Source of the DNA: an uncultured Eudoraea sp.
GTDB taxonomy: Bacteria > Bacteroidota > Bacteroidia > Flavobacteriales > Flavobacteriaceae
Direction of reading: 5' to 3'
Assembly (NCBI RefSeq): GCF_947258525.1
Contig: NZ_CAMYIP010000192.1
Coordinates: forward strand, 1 to 59,490
DNA: 59,490 bases
The notes under the pieces were generated by a model. That model did not search any database, was not told where the DNA came from, and was given only the letters and a program-made list of their open reading frames with translations. Positions 26,048-34,937 of the stretch are shown one piece after another. A program made the translations under genes and the position numbers. How positions within the stretch are numbered: the stretch's first letter is position 1; each line of letters opens with the position of its first letter.

Positions 26048-27010
26048 TTAATTACTATTACTGATAAAATCTTCTTTTACTGGAATATAATCCATTCTTA
26101 TCTCTCCATTGACTTCAATACGATCAAAATATAGTTTGGCTCCTATTGAATCTTCCATTTCTAACCCATTTTGCAAGCTCAAATGCAAGTGAGCTTCAGT
26201 TGAATTTCCAGAGTTGCCGCATTTAGCCATAATATCTCCCTTTCTTAAGTCCTGCCCCTCTTCAACAACTATTGAATTATTCATTAAATGTGCCAGAAGT
26301 ATATACTCATCTCTATCTGTGCGCAGAACTATAGTATTTCCTGTCAGTTCCTGCTCATTGGTTTCTCCCGGAATATTGTCAGGAACACCATCAATAACTT
26401 TAACCACACGGCCATCACATGGTGCTATAATATCTTCACCGAATGCAAAATAGCTTTCGTTTCGCAAAGGATCTCCTTCATAAGAAGCCCCATCTTTTAC
26501 CTTTAAAATATCATAGGCATATTGCTGTGTCTCTTCAATAATATGATAATTCTGCTCTTCTGTAACTCCACCCCAATATACAAACCATTCCCCATTAAAT
26601 GGTAAACTTATGAATGTTGTATTTCTTTCCAAAAAAGGCATCTCCAGGAGCTTTGGTTTCGAAATTAACAACCCATTTATTTTACTCTGAGGAGATAATG
26701 TAATTGTCATATCTGCCACGGACTTATCAAAATACATTCTGTATACGTGTGCTCCATCCCTAAGTGTATAAAACTGCATGGACTCAATATCACCAGTAAA
26801 ATTTTTTATGGTTTTTTCAAAGAAATTTCTGGTTTCAATACTTGTATAGGTATTCTTCATGCCAGCATCGTATAAATCGTAAATACCATCGTAATCACCA
26901 CTGTTAAACCGTTCAGTAAATACTGATACAAACCTTTCATAAATTGGTTGCTCAGACTGGGAGAATAATTTAATAGAAAAGAATATCATTAAGAGCAATA
27001 CAGATCTCAT
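26048..27010 (-). CDS. M23-like peptidase-fold protein with DUF3887-type N-terminus; first Zn ligand absent
   Basis: The 320-residue protein has a signal peptide (ending LFSQ), an N-terminal domain resembling DUF3887 (FTERFNSGDYDGIYDLYDAGM, about 31-51) and a C-terminal LytM/M23 fold (about 185-310). The HxH motif is H274-L-H276 and LAH241 matches the next catalytic His. At the first ligand, where M23 enzymes have HxxxD, this protein has A189-F-G-E-D193, so the His is missing and zinc peptidase activity is uncertain. It overlaps the sucA stop by four bases (ATGA) and is translated with it, though no link to the TCA cycle is obvious. Confidence 0.8.
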   Translation of the reverse strand: MRSVLLLMIFFSIKLFSQSEQPIYERFVSVFTERFNSGDYDGIYDLYDAGMKNTYTSIETRNFFEKTIKNFTGDIESMQFYTLRDGAHVYRMYFDKSVADMTITLSPQSKINGLLISKPKLLEMPFLERNTTFISLPFNGEWFVYWGGVTEEQNYHIIEETQQYAYDILKVKDGASYEGDPLRNESYFAFGEDIIAPCDGRVVKVIDGVPDNIPGETNEQELTGNTIVLRTDRDEYILLAHLMNNSIVVEEGQDLRKGDIMAKCGNSGNSTEAHLHLSLQNGLEMEDSIGAKLYFDRIEVNGEIRMDYIPVKEDFISNSN

Positions 27011-29826
27011 CCTTTCTTATATTCACTTTTAGTAACCCGCCTTGTCATATTGTCTTTTGTTTTATCAAAGACGAAATCTATAATCTGCTGTTGTCTTAAT
27101 TTAGAACGAACTGCGCTTCCTGCTGCAGGTGATGCATAAAAACGTCTTGATGCCACACGAAACTTTTGAGCCTCAGTATAATGGGTAAACATATGGCTCC
27201 ATGCTCCCATATTCCTTGGTTCTTCTTGTGCCCAAACCACGTCATTAGCCTTTTTATACTTCTTTATAATAGCAGTCATTTTTTGCTCAGGTACAGGAAA
27301 TAATTGCTCAACTCTCACTAAAGCAACATCATTTCGTTTATTTGCTTCTTTAAATGCAAGCAAGTCATAATAGAATTTACCTGTACAGAAGACAAGACTT
27401 TTAATCTTATTTATATCAGCACTTGCATCATCTATTACTTCCTGAAAACATCCGTCGGAAAATTCATCTACACTAGAGACAGCCTTTGGGTGACGCAATA
27501 AACTTTTAGGTGTAAATACAATTAAAGGTTTTCTGAAATTTGCTTTCATCTGCCTTCTTAGTAAATGAAACAAGTTGGCAGGCGTTGTGCAATCTGTGAC
27601 ATACATATTGTCTCTTGCACATAATTGAAGATATCTTTCCATTCTTGCTGACGAGTGCTCTGCACCTTGCCCCTCATATCCGTGCGGCAGGAACATTACA
27701 AGCCCATTCTGCAATTTCCATTTATCTTCTGCAGCGGAAATGTACTGATCTATCATTATCTGCGCCCCATTACTAAAATCACCAAATTGGGCTTCCCAGA
27801 TAGTCAATGTATTTGGGCTGGCCATGGCATATCCATAATCAAAACCTACTACACCATATTCCGATAAAAGTGAATTATAAATCTGAAACCTTCCCTGATT
27901 ATCATTCAGGTTGTTTAATAACATAATCTCTTCCTCACTTTCTTCTACCTTCATTACAGCGTGCCGGTGCGAAAAAGTTCCTCTTTCTACATCCTGCCCG
28001 GACATACGAACATCAAACCCCTCTTCTAGGAGAGTGCCATATGCCAGTAATTCTCCCATTGCCCAATCCAACTTATCTGTTTCAAAGAACATTTTTTTGC
28101 GATCTCCCACTAGTTTTTCAACTTTGCGCAGAAACTTTTTATCCTTGGGCAGTTCAGTAATAACCTTTGCAATTTCAGTTAATTTTGCCTTATCATACGA
28201 AGTGTCCACCGGATCTAACATTTCCCATTCACGGACATTTTGAAAACCACTCCATTCATCAGCCATAAAAGGTGTAATGATCGTTTTATCTTCTTTTTTG
28301 GAATCCTCTAATTCTTCCTCTAAACTTTCTTTATATTCCAGTTCTAACTCCTTAACAAAATCCTTATTAATAATACCATTGGAAATTAATTTCTCGGAAT
28401 ATATCTCTCTCGGATTCTTATGCTTGGCTATGGCTTTATACAATTTAGGTTGTGTAAAACGTGGCTCATCTCCTTCATTATGACCATACTTTCGGTATCC
28501 CAGTAAGTCAAGAAAGACATCACTTTTAAAACGCATTCTATATTCCAAAGCAAACAGGGATGCGTGAACCACAGCTTCTACATCATCTGCATTTACATGT
28601 AAAACAGGGCTTAATGTAACTTTGCCAACATCAGTGCAATATGTAGAAGATCTACCATCGAGGTAATTCGTTGTAAATCCAATTTGATTGTTTACTACAA
28701 TATGAATAGTACCATTGGTTTTATAGCCGTCTAATTGAGCCATTTGTACCACTTCATAGGCTATTCCCTGTCCGGCTATAGCCGCATCTCCATGAACTAC
28801 AATTGGTAAAACTTTAGAAAAGTCTTCTGGATAATGGGTATCTTGTTTTGCCCTGCTAATACCTTCTACTACGGCACCTACGGTTTCCAGATGCGAAGGA
28901 TTAGGTGCTATGTTCATATTTATTTTGTTGCCATTATCAGCCTTACGCTCAGAAGTCCATCCCAAATGATATTTTACATCCCCGTCAAAAATTTCCTCCT
29001 CATAGTCTTTGCCTTCGAACTCACTAAAAATATCTTTGGCAGATTTGCCAAAAATATTAGTCAATACGTTAAGTCTTCCTCTATGGGCCATCCCCATGAC
29101 AAATTGCTTAACACCCATTTCAGCTGCTCTTTCAACAACAGCATCAATTGCCGGGATAAGTGATTCATTTCCCTCGAGTGAAAACCTTTTTTGACCCACA
29201 TATTTCGTGTGCAAGAATGACTCAAAAGAAACGGCCTGATTGAGTTTTCGAAGTATGTGTTTCTTTCGGTCAGCGTCGAAATTAGGGTGGTTGTCATTGA
29301 CATTCAGCCATTCCTGTATCCATTGAACACGTTCTGGCTTTCTTATATACATATATTCTACACCTATGGCATCACAATATATGCGTTGCAAATGGCTGAT
29401 TATTTCACGTAATTCTCTTGGACCCAACCCAATTACTTCACCGGCACTAAAGACAGTATCCAAATCTTCCTGAGATAAACCAAAATTTTCTATGTCAAGG
29501 GTTGGTACATATTTTCTTCTTTCTCTAACAGGGTTAGTCCTGGTAAACAAATGACCTCTGCTGCGGTACCCATCTATTAACTTTACGACTTTAAATTCTT
29601 TGAACAAAGTTTCAGGAATAGATACCGATTGTCCATCAACAAGCACAGGTGAGCCATTAAGATCAGCTATGCCTACTTCATCCAATGCACTTTCCATTCC
29701 GAAATCAAATCCCTGAAAAAAAGCTCGCCAGCTGGGTTCAACACTGTCAGGATTAGTGAGATACCTGTCATATAATTCAGCAAAGAAAGACGTATGAGCA
29801 GTATTTAAAAAGGAATATTTATCCAT
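27007..29826 (-). CDS. sucA: 2-oxoglutarate dehydrogenase E1 component
   Basis: I use the ATG at 29826 (939 residues); the frame extends three codons to a TTG. The protein is a thiamine-diphosphate E1o: DKYSFLNTAHTSFFAELYDRY and SVEPSWRAFFQGF at the N-terminus, MGMAHRGRLNVL, the ThDP/Mg motif GDAAIAGQGI...NNQIGFTT, and the C-terminal GYEGQGAEHSSARMERYLQLC. It decarboxylates 2-oxoglutarate and passes the succinyl group to SucB. The insert gene lies between sucA and sucB. A -7 box TATTTTTG lies about 35 bases upstream. Confidence 0.98.
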   Translation of the reverse strand: MDKYSFLNTAHTSFFAELYDRYLTNPDSVEPSWRAFFQGFDFGMESALDEVGIADLNGSPVLVDGQSVSIPETLFKEFKVVKLIDGYRSRGHLFTRTNPVRERRKYVPTLDIENFGLSQEDLDTVFSAGEVIGLGPRELREIISHLQRIYCDAIGVEYMYIRKPERVQWIQEWLNVNDNHPNFDADRKKHILRKLNQAVSFESFLHTKYVGQKRFSLEGNESLIPAIDAVVERAAEMGVKQFVMGMAHRGRLNVLTNIFGKSAKDIFSEFEGKDYEEEIFDGDVKYHLGWTSERKADNGNKINMNIAPNPSHLETVGAVVEGISRAKQDTHYPEDFSKVLPIVVHGDAAIAGQGIAYEVVQMAQLDGYKTNGTIHIVVNNQIGFTTNYLDGRSSTYCTDVGKVTLSPVLHVNADDVEAVVHASLFALEYRMRFKSDVFLDLLGYRKYGHNEGDEPRFTQPKLYKAIAKHKNPREIYSEKLISNGIINKDFVKELELEYKESLEEELEDSKKEDKTIITPFMADEWSGFQNVREWEMLDPVDTSYDKAKLTEIAKVITELPKDKKFLRKVEKLVGDRKKMFFETDKLDWAMGELLAYGTLLEEGFDVRMSGQDVERGTFSHRHAVMKVEESEEEIMLLNNLNDNQGRFQIYNSLLSEYGVVGFDYGYAMASPNTLTIWEAQFGDFSNGAQIMIDQYISAAEDKWKLQNGLVMFLPHGYEGQGAEHSSARMERYLQLCARDNMYVTDCTTPANLFHLLRRQMKANFRKPLIVFTPKSLLRHPKAVSSVDEFSDGCFQEVIDDASADINKIKSLVFCTGKFYYDLLAFKEANKRNDVALVRVEQLFPVPEQKMTAIIKKYKKANDVVWAQEEPRNMGAWSHMFTHYTEAQKFRVASRRFYASPAAGSAVRSKLRQQQIIDFVFDKTKDNMTRRVTKSEYKKG

Positions 29827-29860
29827 AAACGCCAATTCAATCTATTGTAAAAAATTAGAT

Positions 29861-29868
29861 CAAAAATA
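29861..29868 (-). promoter_or_regulatory. Candidate -7 box for the sucA operon
   Basis: TATTTTTG on the minus strand matches TAnnTTTG and lies 35 bases upstream of the sucA ATG, in the short divergent region with the barrel-protein gene. Confidence 0.4.
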
Positions 29869-29918
29869 CAATAATTAATAGTTTATGAGTTTATATAGGA
29901 GTGTATTAATTAAAAATC

Positions 29919-30455
29919 ATGTTTATGGGCTTTAGACATTTATACAGATATAAGTATTTTGTGCTAGCCGTAGTTTTCTCCTTTACAGCTCTGACTTCCC
30001 ATTCACAGCAATTAAAGCCACAAAATGAGTTTTGGAGAAATGTGCGATATGGAGGTGCATTAGGCCTGGGATTCGGAAATGATAGTTTTAGTATTGCTTT
30101 AGCCCCAAGTGCTATTTATCAGGTAAGTGAAAAGTTTGGAACGGGTTTATCATTGAATTTTGAATATTCTAAATTCGGAGATTCTGAATTCACGGCTTAT
30201 GGCGGAAGTATTTTGAACTTTTTTAATCCAATACCACCAATACAATTATCAGCAGTACTTCAACAATTAAGAGTTACAACAAATTATAGTTCTTCTTCTC
30301 TCTTGTTGGATGAAAATTACTGGACTACCGCCCTTTTTATGGGAATTGGATATAGTACAAGAAATGTTACGTTTGGCATCCAATACGACGTATTACATAA
30401 TGATAGAAGCCTTTATGCAGATCCCCTGGTGCCTTTTATCAGAGTGTTTTTTTAA
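29919..30455 (+). CDS. Small outer-membrane beta-barrel-like protein
   Basis: The 178-residue protein has an N-terminal signal anchor and cleavage-like site (ALTSHSQQ) then repeated Gly/aromatic beta strands: RYGGALGLGFGNDSFSIALAPS, FGTGLSLNFEYSKF, YGGSILNFFNP and a terminal VPFIRVFF strand ending in Phe. This fits a compact outer-membrane barrel. Homologues beside sucA are, from memory, sometimes labelled alpha-ketoglutarate decarboxylase, which is surely carried over from the neighbour; no ThDP motif is present. Divergent from sucA; convergent with the next gene. Confidence 0.72.
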   Translation: MFMGFRHLYRYKYFVLAVVFSFTALTSHSQQLKPQNEFWRNVRYGGALGLGFGNDSFSIALAPSAIYQVSEKFGTGLSLNFEYSKFGDSEFTAYGGSILNFFNPIPPIQLSAVLQQLRVTTNYSSSSLLLDENYWTTALFMGIGYSTRNVTFGIQYDVLHNDRSLYADPLVPFIRVFF

Positions 30456-30474
30456 TATAGTATTCTTTATGCAA

Positions 30475-30828
30475 CTATTTATACTTCTGCCGAAACCATA
30501 CCTTTTGCCAAATTCTTTTTAGTATGAGAAAAGTATAGTGCTCACTAATGTGCAGATCACCAATATTCAGAATCTTTTTGGCTGTTGCTTCTGGTAAATC
30601 CACTACGTATAGAAGATTTAAAAAATCTGAAAACTTCTCCTCAATCAGAAATTGAATATTCTTTTGAAGTAAATACTTAAGTTCATTTGGATTGCAATCA
30701 GCAGGCAGGTCCAGTGTTAAATTTGCTAAACTAAAATCCTTTTGAATTTGTAGCACAAGCTCTTCATATAATTGAACCGAACTTGCATATTTAATTAATT
30801 CACCGCTTTCTTTGAATACAGGCATCAT
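30475..30828 (-). CDS. Conserved small protein of unknown function
   Basis: The 117-residue protein has no signal peptide or membrane span. It is mostly helical by composition, with DLPADCNPNELKYLLQKNIQFLIEEKFSDFLNLLYVVDLPE (two amphipathic helices in the middle, positions ~40-80) and a basic, Trp-rich C-terminus (RIWQKVWFRQKYK). I do not recognise the family. Good frame length, a plausible ATG (one of two in a row) and tight packing with the neighbours (19 bases to the barrel gene) support it being real. Confidence 0.65.
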   Translation of the reverse strand: MMPVFKESGELIKYASSVQLYEELVLQIQKDFSLANLTLDLPADCNPNELKYLLQKNIQFLIEEKFSDFLNLLYVVDLPEATAKKILNIGDLHISEHYTFLILKRIWQKVWFRQKYK

Positions 30829-30925
30829 ATATTGCAGAAAAGTTTTTTATTGAACACTGTTAAAAGTACCTACAATGGCTGGAAGGAAAATCAAATGACT
30901 GATTCCTGGAAGCGGGTCTTGGGGA

Positions 30926-31942
30926 TTAACTTCTTATTTTTTGTTCCCAATCCCAGGCAGATTTCATTGCCTGGTCCAGGGTAGAACCTGCTTTCCAACC
31001 TAATACCTCATTGGCTTTTTTAGTATCCGCATATGCCGTGGTAATATCACCAGGCCTTCTTTCTACCACAGAATAATTAAGTTTCTTACCGGAAACCCGT
31101 TCAAAACTAGCGATAACTTCCAATACCGAACTTCCCTCACCTGTACCTACATTAAAGACTTCATAATTCTCCCGGTTCTCTCCTTTTAAAAGCCGCTCTA
31201 AAGCTACAACGTGTGCCTTTGCTAAATCAACCACATGAATATAATCTCTAATACATGTGCCATCCGGTGTTGGATAATCATCTCCAAAAACAGAAAGTTG
31301 TTCTCTTAAACCAACTCCTGTTTGTGTTATAAATGGTACCAAATTCTGTGGAACACCTATTGGTAATTCCCCTATCTCGGAACTGGGATGTGCTCCCATG
31401 GGATTAAAATATCTTAAAGAAATGGCTTGTAAATCTGAATTTACTTTACAAGTATCATGAATTATTTCTTCTCCAATTTGTTTTGTATTTCCGTAAGGAG
31501 ATTCTGCCTTTTTCACAGGAGCATCCTCTGTAATGGGCATTTTGTCTGCTTGTCCGTAAACAGTGCAAGAGGAACTAAAAATAAAACTCTGCTTCTTTTT
31601 TGCAGTTATTTCTTTAAGTAAATATACTAGTGAACTTAGATTGTTTTCATAATATAATAGTGGCCTTTCCACACTTTCTCCTACCGCTTTTGAAGCTGCA
31701 AAATGTATAGTTCCTTTTATATCGGGATGCCTTTCGAAAAAATCCCCGATCTTTTCTTTTTCGCGCAAATCTATTTTTTCAAATACCGGTCTCTTTCCTG
31801 TAATTGCATATATGCCGTCTAATACTTTTTCAGAAGAATTGGAACAATCGTCTATGATTACAACTTCATAACCAGAATTCTGTAACTCTACCACAGTGTG
31901 CGAACCAATAAATCCGAGCCCCCCGGTTACAAGTATTTTCAT
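30926..31942 (-). CDS. galE: UDP-glucose 4-epimerase
   Basis: The 338-residue extended short-chain dehydrogenase has the NAD motif TGGLGFIGSH (residues 6-15), the catalytic Tyr150 and Lys154 in SPYGNTKQ, and GalE hallmarks RYFNPMGAHPSSEIGE and GDDYPTPDGTCIRDYIHV. It interconverts UDP-glucose and UDP-galactose for envelope polysaccharide. Length is typical (about 338). The DegT aminotransferase lies 58 bases upstream on the same strand, and waaA is divergent, so this is a sugar/LPS cluster. Confidence 0.97.
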   Translation of the reverse strand: MKILVTGGLGFIGSHTVVELQNSGYEVVIIDDCSNSSEKVLDGIYAITGKRPVFEKIDLREKEKIGDFFERHPDIKGTIHFAASKAVGESVERPLLYYENNLSSLVYLLKEITAKKKQSFIFSSSCTVYGQADKMPITEDAPVKKAESPYGNTKQIGEEIIHDTCKVNSDLQAISLRYFNPMGAHPSSEIGELPIGVPQNLVPFITQTGVGLREQLSVFGDDYPTPDGTCIRDYIHVVDLAKAHVVALERLLKGENRENYEVFNVGTGEGSSVLEVIASFERVSGKKLNYSVVERRPGDITTAYADTKKANEVLGWKAGSTLDQAMKSAWDWEQKIRS

Positions 31943-32000
31943 AAATATTTTTTTAATTTAAATTGAATGATAAAACTGGTGATTAATAGGAATCGTATAA

Positions 32001-33155
32001 TTAATCTTTTAAAAATTGAATTACCGTATCAGTAATAAATGAGATTTGGTCATCTTCTAATTCCGTATGCATGGGAAGTGATATTACTTCGTTAATTAGT
32101 TCGTTTGTCACCGGAAAATCAGATTCCTTATATCTTGTATCCATATAAGCTTTCTGTTTGTGCAGCGGAATTGGGTAATAAACTCCAAAAGGGATATTTT
32201 TCTCTGCCAAATGCTTAGCCAACTCATCTCGTTTACCATTCATAATTCGGATTGTGAATTGATGGAATACATGACAATCGCAATCTTCACAAAACCCGGA
32301 ACAACTGATCCCTGTTTTAGGTAAAATAATAAAATCATGTCCCCGGAAAGCGTTCATGTATTTCCGGGCAGCTTCTCTACGCCTGCTGCAATAGGCATCA
32401 AGATGTGGAAGTTTTGCCCTTAAAACAGCTGCCTGGATAGTATCTAACCTGGAATTTACTCCAACAACATCATGATGGTAACGGGTATACATGCCGTGAT
32501 TTACAATCCCTCTTATTGTATGAGCCAGCTCATCATCATCGGTAAATATTGCCCCGCCATCTCCATAGCAGCCCAGATTTTTGGATGGAAAAAATGAGGT
32601 AGAGGCCACATTTCCAATTGTGCCGGCTTTTTTCTTTTTTCCGTTCTTATAGGTATAATTGGCCCCTATGGCCTGGGCATTATCCTCTATAACAAAAAGA
32701 CCGTGTCTATCGGCAATATCCATAATTGCCTCCATATTTGCGCACTGCCCGAAAAGATGAACAGGAACTATGGCCTTGGTCTTTGAAGTTATCGCCTTTT
32801 CAATGGCAATAGGGTCAATATTAAAGGTATCGGGTTCAACATCTACCAATACCGGCGTTAACCTTAATAAAGCTATTACTTCAACTGTAGCAGCAAAGGT
32901 AAAGTCCGCAGTAATTACCTCATCACCTGGTTGTAGCCCCAGACCCATCATAGCAATTTGAAGTGCATCTGTACCATTAGCACATGGTATTACGTGCTTC
33001 ACCTGCAAATAATCTTCCAAATCTTTTTGAAAGGCATGCACCTCAGGACCATTTATAAAAGCCGCAGAATTTAATATCTGTGATATAGACTCATCTACCT
33101 GCTTTTTAATCCCCTGGTATTGACCAACAAGGTCTACCATTTGTAGCTTTTTCAT
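32001..33155 (-). CDS. DegT/DnrJ/EryC1/StrS-family sugar aminotransferase
   Basis: The 384-residue PLP enzyme transfers an amino group to a nucleotide-linked keto-sugar. CANGTDAL and DFTFAATVEV form the cofactor pocket, the PLP-binding Lys is K192 in FFPSKNLGCYGDGG, and RLDTIQAAVL is conserved. Unusual is a Cys cluster near the C-terminal domain, C285-x3-C289-x2-C292-x1-C294-H295, which could hold a metal ion. The exact sugar cannot be told. A -7 box lies upstream. It is followed by galE, so the product probably enters surface polysaccharide. Confidence 0.92.
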   Translation of the reverse strand: MKKLQMVDLVGQYQGIKKQVDESISQILNSAAFINGPEVHAFQKDLEDYLQVKHVIPCANGTDALQIAMMGLGLQPGDEVITADFTFAATVEVIALLRLTPVLVDVEPDTFNIDPIAIEKAITSKTKAIVPVHLFGQCANMEAIMDIADRHGLFVIEDNAQAIGANYTYKNGKKKKAGTIGNVASTSFFPSKNLGCYGDGGAIFTDDDELAHTIRGIVNHGMYTRYHHDVVGVNSRLDTIQAAVLRAKLPHLDAYCSRRREAARKYMNAFRGHDFIILPKTGISCSGFCEDCDCHVFHQFTIRIMNGKRDELAKHLAEKNIPFGVYYPIPLHKQKAYMDTRYKESDFPVTNELINEVISLPMHTELEDDQISFITDTVIQFLKD

Positions 33156-33181
33156 AAGTGCTTGTTAAGTGAACAATATTA

Positions 33182-33189
33182 CAAAAATA
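33182..33189 (-). promoter_or_regulatory. Candidate -7 box for the aminotransferase-galE pair
   Basis: TATTTTTG on the minus strand lies about 26 bases upstream of the aminotransferase ATG, within the 94-base divergent region with waaA. Only the -7 element is clear. Confidence 0.4.
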
Positions 33190-33249
33190 AGGAACCCCTG
33201 CCAATGAAATTTAACAAAGAAGCGTATTTTAGCTGCAAATTCGCAGTAC

Positions 33250-34488
33250 GTGTTTATCCTATATAATTTAGTAATATATGTTAGCTCCTTCTTCTTGCAT
33301 ATAATTGCATTTTTCAGCCCCAAAGTCGACCTTTTTGTCAAAGGCAGAAAAAAGGTTTTTGAGGAGTTAAAAAAGCATATTAATGCTAAAGATTCTACTA
33401 TCTGGGTGCACGCTGCCTCACTCGGGGAGTATGAGCAAGGCTTGCCTATTGTAGAGAAATTAAAAGCGGAATATCCCACGGTCAAAATTGTTGTCTCATT
33501 TTTCTCACCATCGGGTTATGAAGTAATTAAGAAAAGTACAACAGCCGATTTGGTAACTTATCTTCCTCTGGATACAGCAAAGAATGCAAAGAGATTTATT
33601 AAACTATTGCAACCAAAAATCGCCATTTTCATAAAGTATGAAATCTGGCCAAATGTGTTAAAAGAACTTAAAAGCGGCAGTATACCCATACTTCTTATTT
33701 CCGCAATTTTTAAAAGTGATCAGATCTATTTTAAATGGTATGGCGGATTTATGAGGAATGCATTAGAAAAGTTCTCGCATTTCTTTATACAGGATTCGGA
33801 ATCTGAAAAATTATTGAATACTATTGGTCTGAATAATGCCACCATAACCGGTGATACACGATTTGACAGGGTTTCTGAAATTTTACGGCAAAATAATTCC
33901 CTGGAATTTATGGATAATTTTACCCAAAATTACCCGTGTTTTGTAATGGGCAGCACCTGGCCAGAGGATGAAGAGCTATTGGTAGCCTATATTAATGAGG
34001 CTTCCCATAAAATGAAATACGTTATTGCACCTCATACTATTGTTCCAAAAGAAATTACCCGGCTTAGGCAACAAATCAAAAAGCGAACGGTTTTATTATC
34101 AGAAATATCGGAAAACCCTCTGGCAGACGCTGAAGTTGTCATTGTAGATACTATCGGACTATTGACCAAAATTTACAGCTATGCCCATATTGCCTATGTA
34201 GGAGGAGCATTTACAATAGGGGGACTTCATAATACACTCGAACCTGCTGTGTTTGGAATTCCGGTAATTATTGGCCCGATTTATTCCGGATTTAAAGAAG
34301 CTGAAGAATTGGTTAAGCTTAGAGGAATTTTTTCAGTCCGTGATAAAGCAGAGTTTACAAGCCTGGTGGATAAACTTTTTCTCGATTTTGATTTCAGATC
34401 TAAAGCCGGCACTATAAATGCATCTTACATCAACAATAACAAAGGGGCAAGCATCCAAGTAATGAATCATATACGTACATTATTGTAG
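33250..34488 (+). CDS. waaA: 3-deoxy-D-manno-octulosonic acid transferase (GTG start)
   Basis: The 412-residue GT30 enzyme adds Kdo to lipid A at the inner membrane. It begins at GTG with the conserved membrane anchor FILYNLVIYVSSFF, then IWVHAASLGEYEQGLP, MGSTWPEDEELL and AYVGGAFTIGGLHNTLEPA near the C-terminus, all GT30 motifs. No in-frame ATG precedes the anchor, so GTG is the likely start. It diverges from the aminotransferase-galE pair. Confidence 0.96.
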   Translation: MFILYNLVIYVSSFFLHIIAFFSPKVDLFVKGRKKVFEELKKHINAKDSTIWVHAASLGEYEQGLPIVEKLKAEYPTVKIVVSFFSPSGYEVIKKSTTADLVTYLPLDTAKNAKRFIKLLQPKIAIFIKYEIWPNVLKELKSGSIPILLISAIFKSDQIYFKWYGGFMRNALEKFSHFFIQDSESEKLLNTIGLNNATITGDTRFDRVSEILRQNNSLEFMDNFTQNYPCFVMGSTWPEDEELLVAYINEASHKMKYVIAPHTIVPKEITRLRQQIKKRTVLLSEISENPLADAEVVIVDTIGLLTKIYSYAHIAYVGGAFTIGGLHNTLEPAVFGIPVIIGPIYSGFKEAEELVKLRGIFSVRDKAEFTSLVDKLFLDFDFRSKAGTINASYINNNKGASIQVMNHIRTLL

Positions 34489-34611
34489 CTATTCTTATCT
34501 GATTAGATAGCACTATAACAAATTAATCCCAGTTGCTGAAAGCCGTTTAAGAGATAATTGAACTATTTATAAACTGGCATATCTTTTGTTATTAAATTTA
34601 AAACAGAGCTG

Positions 34612-34875
34612 ATGAAATTTGCCCCTTTTCATATCATGTTGTTATGTCTTTTGTTTTGCTCAATATCGTGCAAGGATACTGTTACAGAAGCTGATAAACC
34701 CAAAGAGAAAGAAAAAATCGTTCCCAATTCTGAACGTAATTACAACAGTAAGCAAGATCAGGATATTAAAGGGAGTCCCGGTAACCTAGAACCTACAAAA
34801 GAACAACTGGAAAGGGCTATAGAAAAAAAGAAAAAATCAAGTATTTTAGATTCTTTGAAGCCCAAGACTGCCTGA
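34612..34875 (+). CDS. Small lipoprotein of unknown function
   Basis: The 87-residue protein has a signal peptide with lipobox SISC (Cys20), followed by a highly charged, Lys/Glu/Pro-rich and probably disordered tail (DKPKEKEKIVPN, then EQLERAIEKKKKSS). No fold is recognisable. The size, start codon and lipobox make it a credible gene. It lies between waaA and a sugar porter on the same strand but is separated by 124 and 62 bases, so it is likely expressed alone. Confidence 0.65.
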   Translation: MKFAPFHIMLLCLLFCSISCKDTVTEADKPKEKEKIVPNSERNYNSKQDQDIKGSPGNLEPTKEQLERAIEKKKKSSILDSLKPKTA

Positions 34876-34937
34876 CTTCTATTTCAATTTTATATTCTCT
34901 TCCTTTTTTTTGCTAGATTTACCAAAACCAGCAAACC

